Below are positions 16,798-24,206 of a stretch of DNA of 64,000 nt, piece after piece. Positions within the stretch are counted from its first letter, which is position 1, and every line of letters begins with the position of its first letter. The notes beneath the pieces were generated by a model. It had not been told where the DNA came from, did no database searches, and saw only the letters and a list, made by a program, of their open reading frames with translations. Source of the DNA: Maribacter sedimenticola (GTDB lineage: Bacteria > Bacteroidota > Bacteroidia > Flavobacteriales > Flavobacteriaceae); the NCBI RefSeq assembly GCF_900188415.1, contig NZ_FZNV01000006.1:1-64000 (forward strand), written 5' to 3'. The position numbers and the translations under genes were made by a program.

Positions 16798-17948
16798 TAC
16801 AGCCTTTTATCCATTTGTTTAACCATCATATCCTTCCACGTTTTAAAATCGCCTTCTATTATATGCCTTCTGGCTTCGCGCACCAACCACATATAGAACC
16901 CTAAGTTATGTATTGTTGCAATTTGTTTGCCCAAATATTCATTTGCCGCGAATAAATGTCTTAAATAAGCCTTGGAATACTCACGGTCAACGAATGTGGT
17001 TCCCATTTCATCAAGGGGAGAAAAATCATCTTCCCATTTCTTATTCTTAATGTTAATGGTACCATGAGCAGTAAACAACATACCATTTCTAGCGTTTCTG
17101 GTAGGCATAACACAGTCGAACATATCTATACCCAACGCTATATTCTCCAAAATATTGATCGGTGTTCCTACCCCCATTAAATACCTTGGTTTATCTTCTG
17201 GCAAAATTTCACAGACAACTTCCGTCATTCCGTACATTTCCTCTGCCGGCTCACCTACGGATAGCCCGCCAATAGCATTGCCTTGTGCTCCTGCATTAGC
17301 TATATATTCCGCAGACTGTCTTCTTAAATCCTTATAGGTAGAACCTTGTACAATAGGAAAAAAAGTTTGTTCGTAATCATACTCAAAAGGTGTTTTTTCC
17401 AAATGTTTTATACACCGGTCCAACCACCTATGTGTCATATGCATGGAGCGCTTGGCATAATTATATTCACATGGATAAGGGGTACATTCATCAAAGGCCA
17501 TTATGATATCCGCACCAATAGTACGTTGAATCTCCATCACATTTTCTGGAGTAAACATATGCATGGAACCATCTATATGGGACTTGAACTTTACCCCTTC
17601 CTCTTTTATCTTTCTATTGGCCGATAATGAATATACTTGATAGCCCCCGCTATCGGTCAAAATATTCCTGTCCCAGCCCATAAATTTATGAAGACCCCCC
17701 GCTTTTTTTAATATATCCGTTTTGGGTCTTAAAAAAAGATGGTAGGTATTGCCTAGAATAATATCTGGATTGATTTCTTCCCTTAATTCTTTTTGGTGCA
17801 CCCCTTTTACAGAGGCAACGGTGCCTACCGGCATAAATATTGGGGTTTCAATAACACCATGATCTGTTACCATGGTACCTGCCCTAGCCTTGGATTGTGC
17901 ATCCGTTTTGTGTAATGTAAATTTCAAATTGTCTAAATATAAGTGCAA
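16797..17948 (-). CDS. tgt: tRNA-guanine(34) transglycosylase
   Basis: Swaps guanine-34 for preQ1 in tRNAs for Asp, Asn, His and Tyr, on the queuosine pathway. A TIM-barrel protein of up to 383 residues with ILTDSGGYQVYSLS (nucleophile aspartate region), GGLSVGEPAEEMY, the catalytic DCVMPTRNARNG and conserved HLF near the C-terminus. The classical zinc-binding cysteine cluster common in other bacteria is not obvious after DCVMPTRN, as is usual for this group in my reading. The TTG at 17927 (LKFTLHKTD) is an alternative start closer to family N-termini. First gene of the tgt-lptG-eamA set. Confidence 0.93.
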   Translation of the reverse strand: MHLYLDNLKFTLHKTDAQSKARAGTMVTDHGVIETPIFMPVGTVASVKGVHQKELREEINPDIILGNTYHLFLRPKTDILKKAGGLHKFMGWDRNILTDSGGYQVYSLSANRKIKEEGVKFKSHIDGSMHMFTPENVMEIQRTIGADIIMAFDECTPYPCEYNYAKRSMHMTHRWLDRCIKHLEKTPFEYDYEQTFFPIVQGSTYKDLRRQSAEYIANAGAQGNAIGGLSVGEPAEEMYGMTEVVCEILPEDKPRYLMGVGTPINILENIALGIDMFDCVMPTRNARNGMLFTAHGTINIKNKKWEDDFSPLDEMGTTFVDREYSKAYLRHLFAANEYLGKQIATIHNLGFYMWLVREARRHIIEGDFKTWKDMMVKQMDKRL

Positions 17949-18093
17949 ATATAATGAACTGCACGTGGTAAAAACTTAATAAAAACCAAAGATGTTCATC
18001 TAAAAAGCAATAGAAAAAATATAATTAATAACTCAAAAAAATGAAGATCAACCCAAATGCTTTGTTAAACAATAAAGAAATAACCTGCACGTT

Positions 18094-18123
18094 TTGATGG
18101 TATAACGAGAAAGGGAACCTTTG
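18094..18123 (+). promoter_or_regulatory. Promoter of the outer membrane barrel gene
   Basis: TTG (18094-18096), a 19-base spacer and AACCTTTG (18116-18123), one mismatch from TAnnTTTG, place a start site near 18130 and a leader of about 26 bases. Confidence 0.5.
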
Positions 18124-18155
18124 GTATTGTTATTGCTGATGGTTCCTTATAAAAA

Positions 18156-18749
18156 ATGACAAATATGAAAAAAACAGTTTTAATAGTTTTTATGGCTCTT
18201 TCTGGTCTTTATACAATGGCTCAGGGCGAATTTGGTTTAAAGGGAGGTTTAAACTATAGTGCAAACGGCGATTATTTTGAGTCTGCCGGTGACGCTGCCA
18301 GAAATCCTGATAGAAATGTGGGATATCATTTAGGGGTTTTCGGTAAGATAGGAGCATCTAAAGTATATGTTAGACCAGAATTGGTCTATACAAAGACAAA
18401 ATCTGATTATGACGGCAATGATTTTGATATGAGCAAATTAGATGTACCGGTACTTTTGGGCATTAATGTTATAGGACCATTACATGTATTTGCCGGACCG
18501 GCCTTTCAATATATCCTTGACACTGAATTTGACGGAATTACCATTGATGATGTAGAAAATGACTTTTCCGTAGGAATGAATATAGGAGCCGGTGTAAATC
18601 TAGGAAAACTAGGTATTGATCTACGTTACGAAAGAGGATTTAGCGATAACGAAGCTTCTTTTATCAATACCAATATTACCAATGTAGGTCCTAGTAGAAT
18701 TGATACAAGGCCAGACCAGTTGATATTGAGCTTATCCTTGGCGCTATAA
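18156..18749 (+). CDS. PorT-like outer membrane beta-barrel protein
   Basis: A 197-residue exported protein; the signal peptide MKKTVLIVFMALSGLYTMAQ begins at the fourth codon (ATG at 18165), which may be the true start. The mature part has the outer membrane beta-barrel pattern of short amphipathic strands (FGLKGGLNYSANG, VYVRPELVYTK, HVFAGPAFQYIL, GVNLGKLGIDLRYERGF) and ends LSLSLAL. Proteins of this type are small eight-stranded barrels of unknown role; the name PorT-like refers only to the family fold. Single gene with a strong terminator. Confidence 0.8.
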   Translation: MTNMKKTVLIVFMALSGLYTMAQGEFGLKGGLNYSANGDYFESAGDAARNPDRNVGYHLGVFGKIGASKVYVRPELVYTKTKSDYDGNDFDMSKLDVPVLLGINVIGPLHVFAGPAFQYILDTEFDGITIDDVENDFSVGMNIGAGVNLGKLGIDLRYERGFSDNEASFINTNITNVGPSRIDTRPDQLILSLSLAL

Positions 18750-18766
18750 AATTATTTTAAAAGCAT

Positions 18767-18801
18767 AAAAAAGCCTCCTAAAATTTTAGGAGGCTTTTTT
18801 T
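18767..18801. terminator. Bidirectional terminator
   Basis: AAAAAAGCCTCCTAAAA (18767-18783) is the exact reverse complement of TTTTAGGAGGCTTTTTT (18784-18800). It ends the barrel gene and, on the minus strand, the FKBP lipoprotein gene. Confidence 0.88.
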
Positions 18802-18819
18802 GTACTTAATAATGAGCTG

Positions 18820-19800
18820 TTACAGATCATTGTCCAAATGATCAGGAATACCATCTTTATCCGTATCTGGAAATTGCACAATTCCTTTGTCATCTTTCAC
18901 GATAACACCATTAATCTTTATTTCATCGATAGTAGGTATACCATCATTATCATCATCAGAATCATTATAATTTGGTAAATAAACGGTTAAACCTTCCAAA
19001 TCATCATCCGTATTATCGTCGTTTAAATTTCCGTTACCGTTAAGATCTTCTTGAATGGAAGGTATTCCATCCCCATCAAAATCAAAATCCGGTTCGTAGG
19101 CAAAAGCATCAATCTTAAAAACTAACGGACTATATTTTGGAGCAACTGACAACCTGTTTTGTAAATCATCAAAATAACCTAGGGCAGAAGGTATAAAAAT
19201 GGCACCAATTCCATAACCATCATACGTAACCGTACCATCACCTACTTCAATAGGTCCCTGTCCTGTTTGAAAATTTTTCATTCCATTACCAAATCCCCTT
19301 ACAACCCCAGACAGGTTAAAAACCGTTGGTTGGTTGGTAGATGCATCGAACAACGTTCCATCCAACAGCGATCCTTCATAACGGATAATAACATTATCAC
19401 CAATTGTAGGCTTACCCTCCTTGATTCCCTGTCTTACGACCAGTGTATACAATTTAACGGTCATTACCTCATCATCATCCCTGCCAAAATCCGAAGATGC
19501 CACGGTAAAGGTTTCTGTAATTAAATTTTTACTGTCAAAAATGGATTCCTTGCCCTCATTATCCCCTGCTATGGTGTCAAATTTAATTTTGTAATCAAAA
19601 CCATCTGGCGGAGTTTCAAACTCCTCTTCATTGTAGAAATGTGTTTTTAAAAATTCAATGATTTCTGCATCGTCCTCTACCGCTACCTCACTAAGTAATC
19701 TTGGCGGTACAATTTCCCCAATAGGGTCATCATCCTTCTTACAGGAACTTATAACAAAAAAACCGGCAATTAATAAATAGGCATATTTCAAATTCATCAA
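18820..19800 (-). CDS. FKBP-type peptidyl-prolyl isomerase lipoprotein with calcium-repeat tail
   Basis: A 326-residue lipoprotein (lipobox ISSC, Cys20). A central FKBP-like domain (about 125-235) contains VIIRYEGSLLDGTLFDAS and FIPSALGYF, the signature of periplasmic FKBP isomerases. The C-terminal about 85 residues hold aspartate-rich DxDxDGIPxxxE/D units (DFDGDGIPSIQEDLNG, DSDDDNDGIPTIDE, DTDKDGIPDHLDND), like thrombospondin type 3 repeats that bind calcium. It probably folds exported proteins at the outer membrane. The isomerase activity itself is not certain, as several pocket residues are hard to place by eye. Confidence 0.8.
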   Translation of the reverse strand: MMNLKYAYLLIAGFFVISSCKKDDDPIGEIVPPRLLSEVAVEDDAEIIEFLKTHFYNEEEFETPPDGFDYKIKFDTIAGDNEGKESIFDSKNLITETFTVASSDFGRDDDEVMTVKLYTLVVRQGIKEGKPTIGDNVIIRYEGSLLDGTLFDASTNQPTVFNLSGVVRGFGNGMKNFQTGQGPIEVGDGTVTYDGYGIGAIFIPSALGYFDDLQNRLSVAPKYSPLVFKIDAFAYEPDFDFDGDGIPSIQEDLNGNGNLNDDNTDDDLEGLTVYLPNYNDSDDDNDGIPTIDEIKINGVIVKDDKGIVQFPDTDKDGIPDHLDNDL

Positions 19801-19836
19801 AAATCTTATTTAAGCGCGCAAGATACAATTTTCCCC

Positions 19837-19844
19837 TATTTTTG
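19837..19844 (+). promoter_or_regulatory. -7 element of the S4-domain gene
   Basis: TATTTTTG matches TAnnTTTG, 30 bases before the ATG at 19874; no clear TTG is found at the -33 position. Confidence 0.35.
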
Positions 19845-19873
19845 TTGAGAAGTTAACAAAGAATTGTAGCAAC

Positions 19874-20302
19874 ATGCGCATAGATAAATTCTTATGGAGC
19901 ACCCGTTATTTCAAGACCAGGAACATTGCCTCTACGGCATGTAAAAAAGGGCATGTCAAAATAAATGGCCAAACGGTTAAGCCTGGTAGGGAAGTTTACC
20001 CAATGGATGATATTATAGTACGCAAAAACCAGATAGATTATAAATTTACCGTACTGGATATTCCTAAAAGCAGGGTTGGTGCAAAGTTGGTAGACATTTA
20101 CCGTAAGGATACTACACCTAAAGAGGCTTTTGAACATAACGAGCTTTTGCAATATTCCAAGGATTATTACCGTAAAAAAGGTATAGGACGGCCCACCAAG
20201 AAAGACCGGCGTGAAATTGATGAGTTTTTGGACGCCCCTGCGTTAGGCGATACCGCAGAAAGACCAGAAGCCTTAAATACACCCAAAGACGAAGAAGAAT
20301 AA
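19874..20302 (+). CDS. S4-domain RNA-binding protein, Hsp15-like
   Basis: A 142-residue basic protein with an N-terminal S4 RNA-binding domain: MRIDKFLWSTRYFKTRNIAS followed by GHVKINGQTVKPGREV. This is the layout of Hsp15 (HslR), which in E. coli binds stalled 50S subunits carrying peptidyl-tRNA and helps recycle them. The C-terminal tail is charged. The next plus-strand gene, a phosphoribosyltransferase, starts 48 bases on and may be cotranscribed. Confidence 0.88.
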   Translation: MRIDKFLWSTRYFKTRNIASTACKKGHVKINGQTVKPGREVYPMDDIIVRKNQIDYKFTVLDIPKSRVGAKLVDIYRKDTTPKEAFEHNELLQYSKDYYRKKGIGRPTKKDRREIDEFLDAPALGDTAERPEALNTPKDEEE

Positions 20303-20350
20303 GAATACTTTTAAAAACAATAGTATCTTTATTACTTATAGATAAATTGC

Positions 20351-20848
20351 ATGGAACACACAATACTCTCCCATTTACAGATCAAGCATAAAATTGAGCG
20401 AATTGCCTATCAGATCTATGAAGCAAACGTTTCTGAAGAAGAAATTATCATTGCCGGCATTGAAGGTGGCGGGTTAAATTTTGCAAAAAAAATTGCGACC
20501 ACCCTCCGCAAGATAACGACGGCCAAAATTACACTATGCAAAGTAATGATGGATAAAAAGAATCCTTTACAAAGTGGAGTATCCACTTCTATTGATGAAA
20601 AGGAATTCATGAACAAATCCGTAGTAATTGTAGATGATGTCCTTAACTCCGGCACTACATTGATCTACGGGGTGCATCATTTTTTAAAAACCCCATTAAA
20701 ACAATTGAAAACCGCCGTTCTCGTGAACAGAAACCATAAAAAATATCCTGTAAAAGCAGATTATAAGGGCATTTCATTATCAACGTCACTTCAAGAGCAT
20801 GTAAACGTACATTTTGAAACCAAGAACGATCGGGTTTATTTAGACTAA
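20351..20848 (+). CDS. Type I phosphoribosyltransferase
   Basis: A 165-residue cytosolic protein with the phosphoribosyl-pyrophosphate binding loop VVIVDDVLNSGTTL (about 96-109) and an upstream hydrophobic strand and loop (IIIAGIEGGGLNFA). PyrR-like and Xpt-like enzymes have this fold; substrate (uracil, hypoxanthine or a regulatory role) cannot be fixed. Its last nine bases overlap the end of aroK on the opposite strand, so the two genes converge with overlapping stops. Confidence 0.85.
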   Translation: MEHTILSHLQIKHKIERIAYQIYEANVSEEEIIIAGIEGGGLNFAKKIATTLRKITTAKITLCKVMMDKKNPLQSGVSTSIDEKEFMNKSVVIVDDVLNSGTTLIYGVHHFLKTPLKQLKTAVLVNRNHKKYPVKADYKGISLSTSLQEHVNVHFETKNDRVYLD

Positions 20849-21364
20849 CATACCAATGATTTCTTCTGCCAAGGCGGAAGGTGTACGTTGATTGCCCTTT
20901 AATTTCTGATGGGCCATGTTATAAAAGTAGCTACGCTCAAATAAGTGCTTACCAATAAACTCTTGCACTTCTTCATTGGCAAGATGGGCGATTATAGGTC
21001 TATGCTCCTTTTCCTGCTTTAGCCTATTTGTAAGTTCGTCTATATGGATATTTAAATAAAATGAATTTTTGGTTTGCTGGTTTACCAATTGCATATTATC
21101 ACCAAAACAAGGTGTACCACCGCCCAATGAAAGCACAAAATTATCTTTCCGTAAAAAAATATCAGCAAGATATTCACGTTCCTTTTTTCTGAAATAAAGC
21201 TCTCCACGTTCTCTGAATATATTTGCAACGGTCATTTTTTCCTGCTCCTCTATATACTCGTCCAAGTCTAAAAATTTAATACCTAAATGGTTAGCAACAA
21301 TTCTACCTATGGTAGTCTTTCCACTGCCCATATACCCCAGCAATACTATTTTCATATTCTCCAT
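20840..21364 (-). CDS. aroK: Shikimate kinase
   Basis: Phosphorylates shikimate at the 3-hydroxyl in the chorismate pathway. 174 residues, normal length, with Walker A LLGYMGSGKTTIGR (about 7-20), the shikimate-binding FLDLDEYIE and FRERGELYFRKKE, and the SLGGGTPC motif. The ATG at 21355 (MKIVLLGY) is an equally good start. It converges on the phosphoribosyltransferase gene with a nine-base overlap and reads away from the tRNA-Lys pair. Confidence 0.94.
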   Translation of the reverse strand: MENMKIVLLGYMGSGKTTIGRIVANHLGIKFLDLDEYIEEQEKMTVANIFRERGELYFRKKEREYLADIFLRKDNFVLSLGGGTPCFGDNMQLVNQQTKNSFYLNIHIDELTNRLKQEKEHRPIIAHLANEEVQEFIGKHLFERSYFYNMAHQKLKGNQRTPSALAEEIIGMLV

Positions 21365-21427
21365 TTGCGCAAAATTGAACTAAAATAAAGGGATTTCAAA
21401 AAAAAATGAATTTATCTTGAAAAGGGT

Positions 21428-21457
21428 TTGCATAATAAAGTAATCGACTTATATTTG
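21428..21457 (+). promoter_or_regulatory. Promoter of the first tRNA-Lys
   Basis: TTG (21428-21430), a 19-base spacer and TATATTTG (21450-21457) match the consensus in full; the start site falls about 30 bases before the tRNA. Confidence 0.8.
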
Positions 21458-21493
21458 CACCCGCATTGAGGGAAATAATCTTGATATGTTTTA

Positions 21494-21566
21494 GACCTGG
21501 TAGCTCAGTTGGTAGAGCATCTCCCTTTTAAGGAGAGGGTCCTGGGTTCGAGCCCCAGCCAGGTCA
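21494..21566 (+). tRNA. tRNA-Lys(UUU), copy 1
   Basis: A 73-base cloverleaf: acceptor arms GACCTGG/CCAGGTC, D arm with AGCTCAGTTGGTAGAGC, anticodon stem TCTCC/GGAGA with loop CTTTTAA giving anticodon TTT, and T arm with GGTTCGAGCC. The discriminator is A and the next three bases are CCA, so this copy encodes the 3' CCA (possibly by chance). A terminator follows at 21580-21606. Confidence 0.97.
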
Positions 21567-21579
21567 CCAGTAAATAGTA

Positions 21580-21606
21580 GCCTCTTCAACAAAAAGAGGC
21601 TTTTTT
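21580..21606 (+). terminator. Terminator between the two tRNA-Lys genes
   Basis: GCCTCTT (21580-21586) pairs with AAGAGGC (21594-21600) and is followed by six T. It should separate the two tRNA transcripts, at least in part. Confidence 0.8.
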
Positions 21607-21666
21607 ATTGCAACATGTGACCTTTTTTTTTGGAATTGGAATACATGATTTTGTTCTTTTTATTTT

Positions 21667-21739
21667 GACCTGGTAGCTCAGTTGGTAGAGCATCTCCCTT
21701 TTAAGGAGAGGGTCCTGGGTTCGAGCCCCAGCCAGGTCA
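21667..21739 (+). tRNA. tRNA-Lys(UUU), copy 2
   Basis: All 73 bases are identical to the copy at 21494. The bases after the discriminator are CTT, so CCA must be added by enzyme. No consensus promoter with both boxes was found in the 60 bases between the preceding terminator and this gene, so read-through may supply it. Confidence 0.96.
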
Positions 21740-21758
21740 CTTTATCTCCCTGTACAGC

Positions 21759-21781
21759 AACCTTCTTAAAAGGTTTTTTTT
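21759..21781 (+). terminator. Terminator of the second tRNA-Lys
   Basis: AACCTT (21759-21764) and AAGGTT (21770-21775) form a short stem followed by a T-run. Confidence 0.65.
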
Positions 21782-22036
21782 ACCCAGCAAGCTACATTAC
21801 TACCATTGATATTTGAAAATCTGCGCTCTAGCAACGGACAAGGTAAACTTGTTTACAATAGTATAATCTTACCTAAAAAGTTATTGTACTCTATTGGTTA
21901 TAGGAAACGAAAATCCTTTAGCAACTATTTAAAAATAGTGACCAGAACTATTAAATACGCATACCGATCCTAAGGCTTACACCTTACTTATTTTTATACA
22001 ATCCAAATTTAAATACATAAATATCAGCAATTTAAA
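21782..22036. other. Non-coding stretch
   Basis: About 255 bases between the tRNA terminator and the promoter of the Cys-rich gene. Very AT-rich, with no plausible open frame on either strand and no strong hairpin recognised. Confidence 0.45.
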
Positions 22037-22067
22037 TTGTTTCTAAAACAACTGAAATTTATATTGG
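22037..22067 (+). promoter_or_regulatory. Promoter of the Cys-rich small protein gene
   Basis: TTG (22037-22039), a 20-base spacer and TATATTGG (22060-22067), one mismatch from the -7 consensus, 22 bases before the ATG at 22090. Confidence 0.5.
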
Positions 22068-22089
22068 AGAGAATTTAAAATGATTTGTT

Positions 22090-22338
22090 ATGTCGATAAG
22101 ATTAGGTAATAGCTGTATTAATTGTGAAAATTTATTGGAAGGCAACACCTGTAAAGTACATGGTGTCAAGGTAGGCAATAGCTATACGTGCGATAGTTTT
22201 GAAATGAAGGCCGCTTTAAAGGACGATACTAACTGTATAACCTGTGTACGGTACGAATCTAGCGATTGTGCCAACCCGCAAAAGGCAGCCCCTGGTATGT
22301 CTTGTAGCCATTGGGCACCGCAAAACGCAACAGCATAG
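22090..22338 (+). CDS. Small protein with a duplicated four-cysteine motif
   Basis: An 82-residue soluble protein with eight cysteines in two similar halves: C9-x2-C12-x8-C21-x12-C34 and C49-x2-C52-x7-C60-x11-C72. The halves also share flanking pattern (NCENLL/TCVRYE, YTCDSF/MSCSHW), so it arose by internal duplication. Each half could hold a zinc ion or an iron-sulfur centre. I recognise similar small proteins in Flavobacteriia but know no function for them. It is convergent with nrdA, with a shared terminator, so any link with ribonucleotide reduction is positional only. Confidence 0.75.
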   Translation: MSIRLGNSCINCENLLEGNTCKVHGVKVGNSYTCDSFEMKAALKDDTNCITCVRYESSDCANPQKAAPGMSCSHWAPQNATA

Positions 22339-22362
22339 CGTAAAAAACTTAAAAACACATAA

Positions 22363-22397
22363 TTAAAAAGGTCGGCTGTAATAGCCGACCTTTTTAA
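22363..22397. terminator. Bidirectional terminator, Cys-rich gene / nrdA
   Basis: TTAAAAAGGTCGGCT (22363-22377) is the exact reverse complement of AGCCGACCTTTTTAA (22383-22397) around GTAAT, with T-runs in both directions. Confidence 0.88.
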
Positions 22398-22421
22398 TAT
22401 TAATAGTATAGGATTAATCAT

Positions 22422-24206
22422 TTAAGCCTCACAACTTGCACATTCTTTCTTTTGTTTGAACTTCTGCGCTGCGTTCATACTATGCTGATAGTATAATGAC
22501 TTAAGACCAAGTTTCCAGGCCGTTACATGAATTTTATTGATTTCCTTAACAGGCATGTCCGGATGTACAATAATATTCACGGATTGTCCCTGATCAATAT
22601 GGTTCTGACGATTTGCCGCTTGGTATATAATATCCATCTGGTCTATCTCTGAATAGGTTTTGAATACATCTTTCTCCAAATCCGAAAGGAAATCCAAATG
22701 CTGAACAGACCCATCACGATCACGGATACTATGCCATACTTCTGTAGTATTTTTGCCCTTTTCCTCTAAAAGCTCCATTAAGAACGGATTCTTGATGGTA
22801 GTCTTTACTTTGGCTATGTCCTTTACATAAATATTTGACCAAATAGGCTCTATACCTTGCGATACTTGCCCTAGGATAAAGGCAGATGATGTGGTTGGTG
22901 CAATGGCGTTCAGGGTTGCATTTCTTCTACCATAACCTTTAAGCACTTCTGGCTCACCAAATTTAACGGCCAGCTCCTCTGATGCCTTGTACGATCGCTC
23001 TTTAATACTTTTGAAGATCTCACTATTTAAATTATAGGCTTCTTGGCTGTTAAAAGGCAAACGTTTTGATTGAAGTAAGGAATGCCATCCTAGAACACCA
23101 AGACCCAAGGAACGGTTATCCTTTGCAAAATTATATGCACGTTCCATAAAGAGGAAGGTCTGCTTGTCCTCTCTACTATCAGAATCACGGTAACGTTCCA
23201 ATTTCTCAATGAATTCTGTAATAACGGCATCTAAGAAATAAACCATAGTTTCCACAGCATCTGTATTCTTCCACTTGTCATAATGTAATACGTTTACTGA
23301 AGATAACACACAAACAAAAGACCAATTATCATTTGAAGGCAACATGATTTCCGTACACAGGTTACTTGCGTAGATAGGCAAATTCTTGTCCTTATACACA
23401 TCTGCAGCACCATTATTGGCATTATCGCTAAAGAACACGTAAGGGTACCCCATTTCTCCTCTTCGTTGCAACACCTTTGCCCATATTGAACGTTTTTCGG
23501 TATCCCCATCGATCATTTGTTGCATCCACTCATTGGTAACGGTAACACCATGGGTAAGTTCTTGAATTGGGTTACCTTCCGTCCCTATTTCCAAAAATTC
23601 CTTAATATCCGGATGCTCTATAGGCAAGTACGGTGAAAATCGACCCCGACGGACCGAGCCTTGGCTTACAACATCTACCATAGACTCAAAAAGCTGCATG
23701 ATATGCACGGCCCCAGATGCTTGTCCGTTATTTTTTACTTCTGCGCCACGGTGTCTTATTTTACCGAAATAACCAGAAGTTCCGCCTCCTAGTTTGGACA
23801 TCATACCAACTTCTGATTGGGTATATAGAATATTACCCATATCATCGCCAATATGTGATCCAAAACAACTGATCGGCAGACCTCTTTCCTTTCCAAAATT
23901 GGACCAAACGGGAGATGCCAATGAGAAAAACCCTTCTGACATATAGCCATAAAATTTATCTGAGAAACCGGGCATACCCAATAATTGTTCCGCCCTATCA
24001 GCAATTTCGCGTATACGCTGTTCTGCCGTGACCCCTTTGGTCAAATAACCGGAATTTAAAAAATTCAAGCTATGGTCCGTAAGCCATTCAAATCCGCCTT
24101 TTGGCTCTTTTTTACTGTTTTTCAGTGCTTCTTTTCTTGCCTGTACAAGTTGTTCGCTTTCTGAAATTGTTCCTTTAATCTGTGGTGTAGTGTTTAATTC
24201 GTTCAT
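22422..24206 (-). CDS. nrdA: Class I ribonucleotide reductase, catalytic subunit, without ATP-cone
   Basis: Reduces ribonucleoside diphosphates to deoxyribonucleotides. The radical-site motif NLCTEI (Cys439 region of E. coli NrdA), the redox partners in LPISCFGS and VCVLSSVNV, and the C-terminal CASC pair are all present. At 594 residues it is well short of the about 760 of E. coli NrdA: the N-terminal ATP-cone is absent and the protein starts close to the helical domain (EQLVQARKEALKN). The allosteric cone is instead carried by NrdB just upstream. The two genes abut (24206/24207) and are one operon. Confidence 0.95.
   Translation of the reverse strand: MNELNTTPQIKGTISESEQLVQARKEALKNSKKEPKGGFEWLTDHSLNFLNSGYLTKGVTAEQRIREIADRAEQLLGMPGFSDKFYGYMSEGFFSLASPVWSNFGKERGLPISCFGSHIGDDMGNILYTQSEVGMMSKLGGGTSGYFGKIRHRGAEVKNNGQASGAVHIMQLFESMVDVVSQGSVRRGRFSPYLPIEHPDIKEFLEIGTEGNPIQELTHGVTVTNEWMQQMIDGDTEKRSIWAKVLQRRGEMGYPYVFFSDNANNGAADVYKDKNLPIYASNLCTEIMLPSNDNWSFVCVLSSVNVLHYDKWKNTDAVETMVYFLDAVITEFIEKLERYRDSDSREDKQTFLFMERAYNFAKDNRSLGLGVLGWHSLLQSKRLPFNSQEAYNLNSEIFKSIKERSYKASEELAVKFGEPEVLKGYGRRNATLNAIAPTTSSAFILGQVSQGIEPIWSNIYVKDIAKVKTTIKNPFLMELLEEKGKNTTEVWHSIRDRDGSVQHLDFLSDLEKDVFKTYSEIDQMDIIYQAANRQNHIDQGQSVNIIVHPDMPVKEINKIHVTAWKLGLKSLYYQHSMNAAQKFKQKKECASCEA

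Noticed and set aside
21620-21666. Promoter for the second tRNA-Lys
   Set aside because: TGATTTTG and TTATTTTG each miss the consensus and no TTG stands at the right distance.
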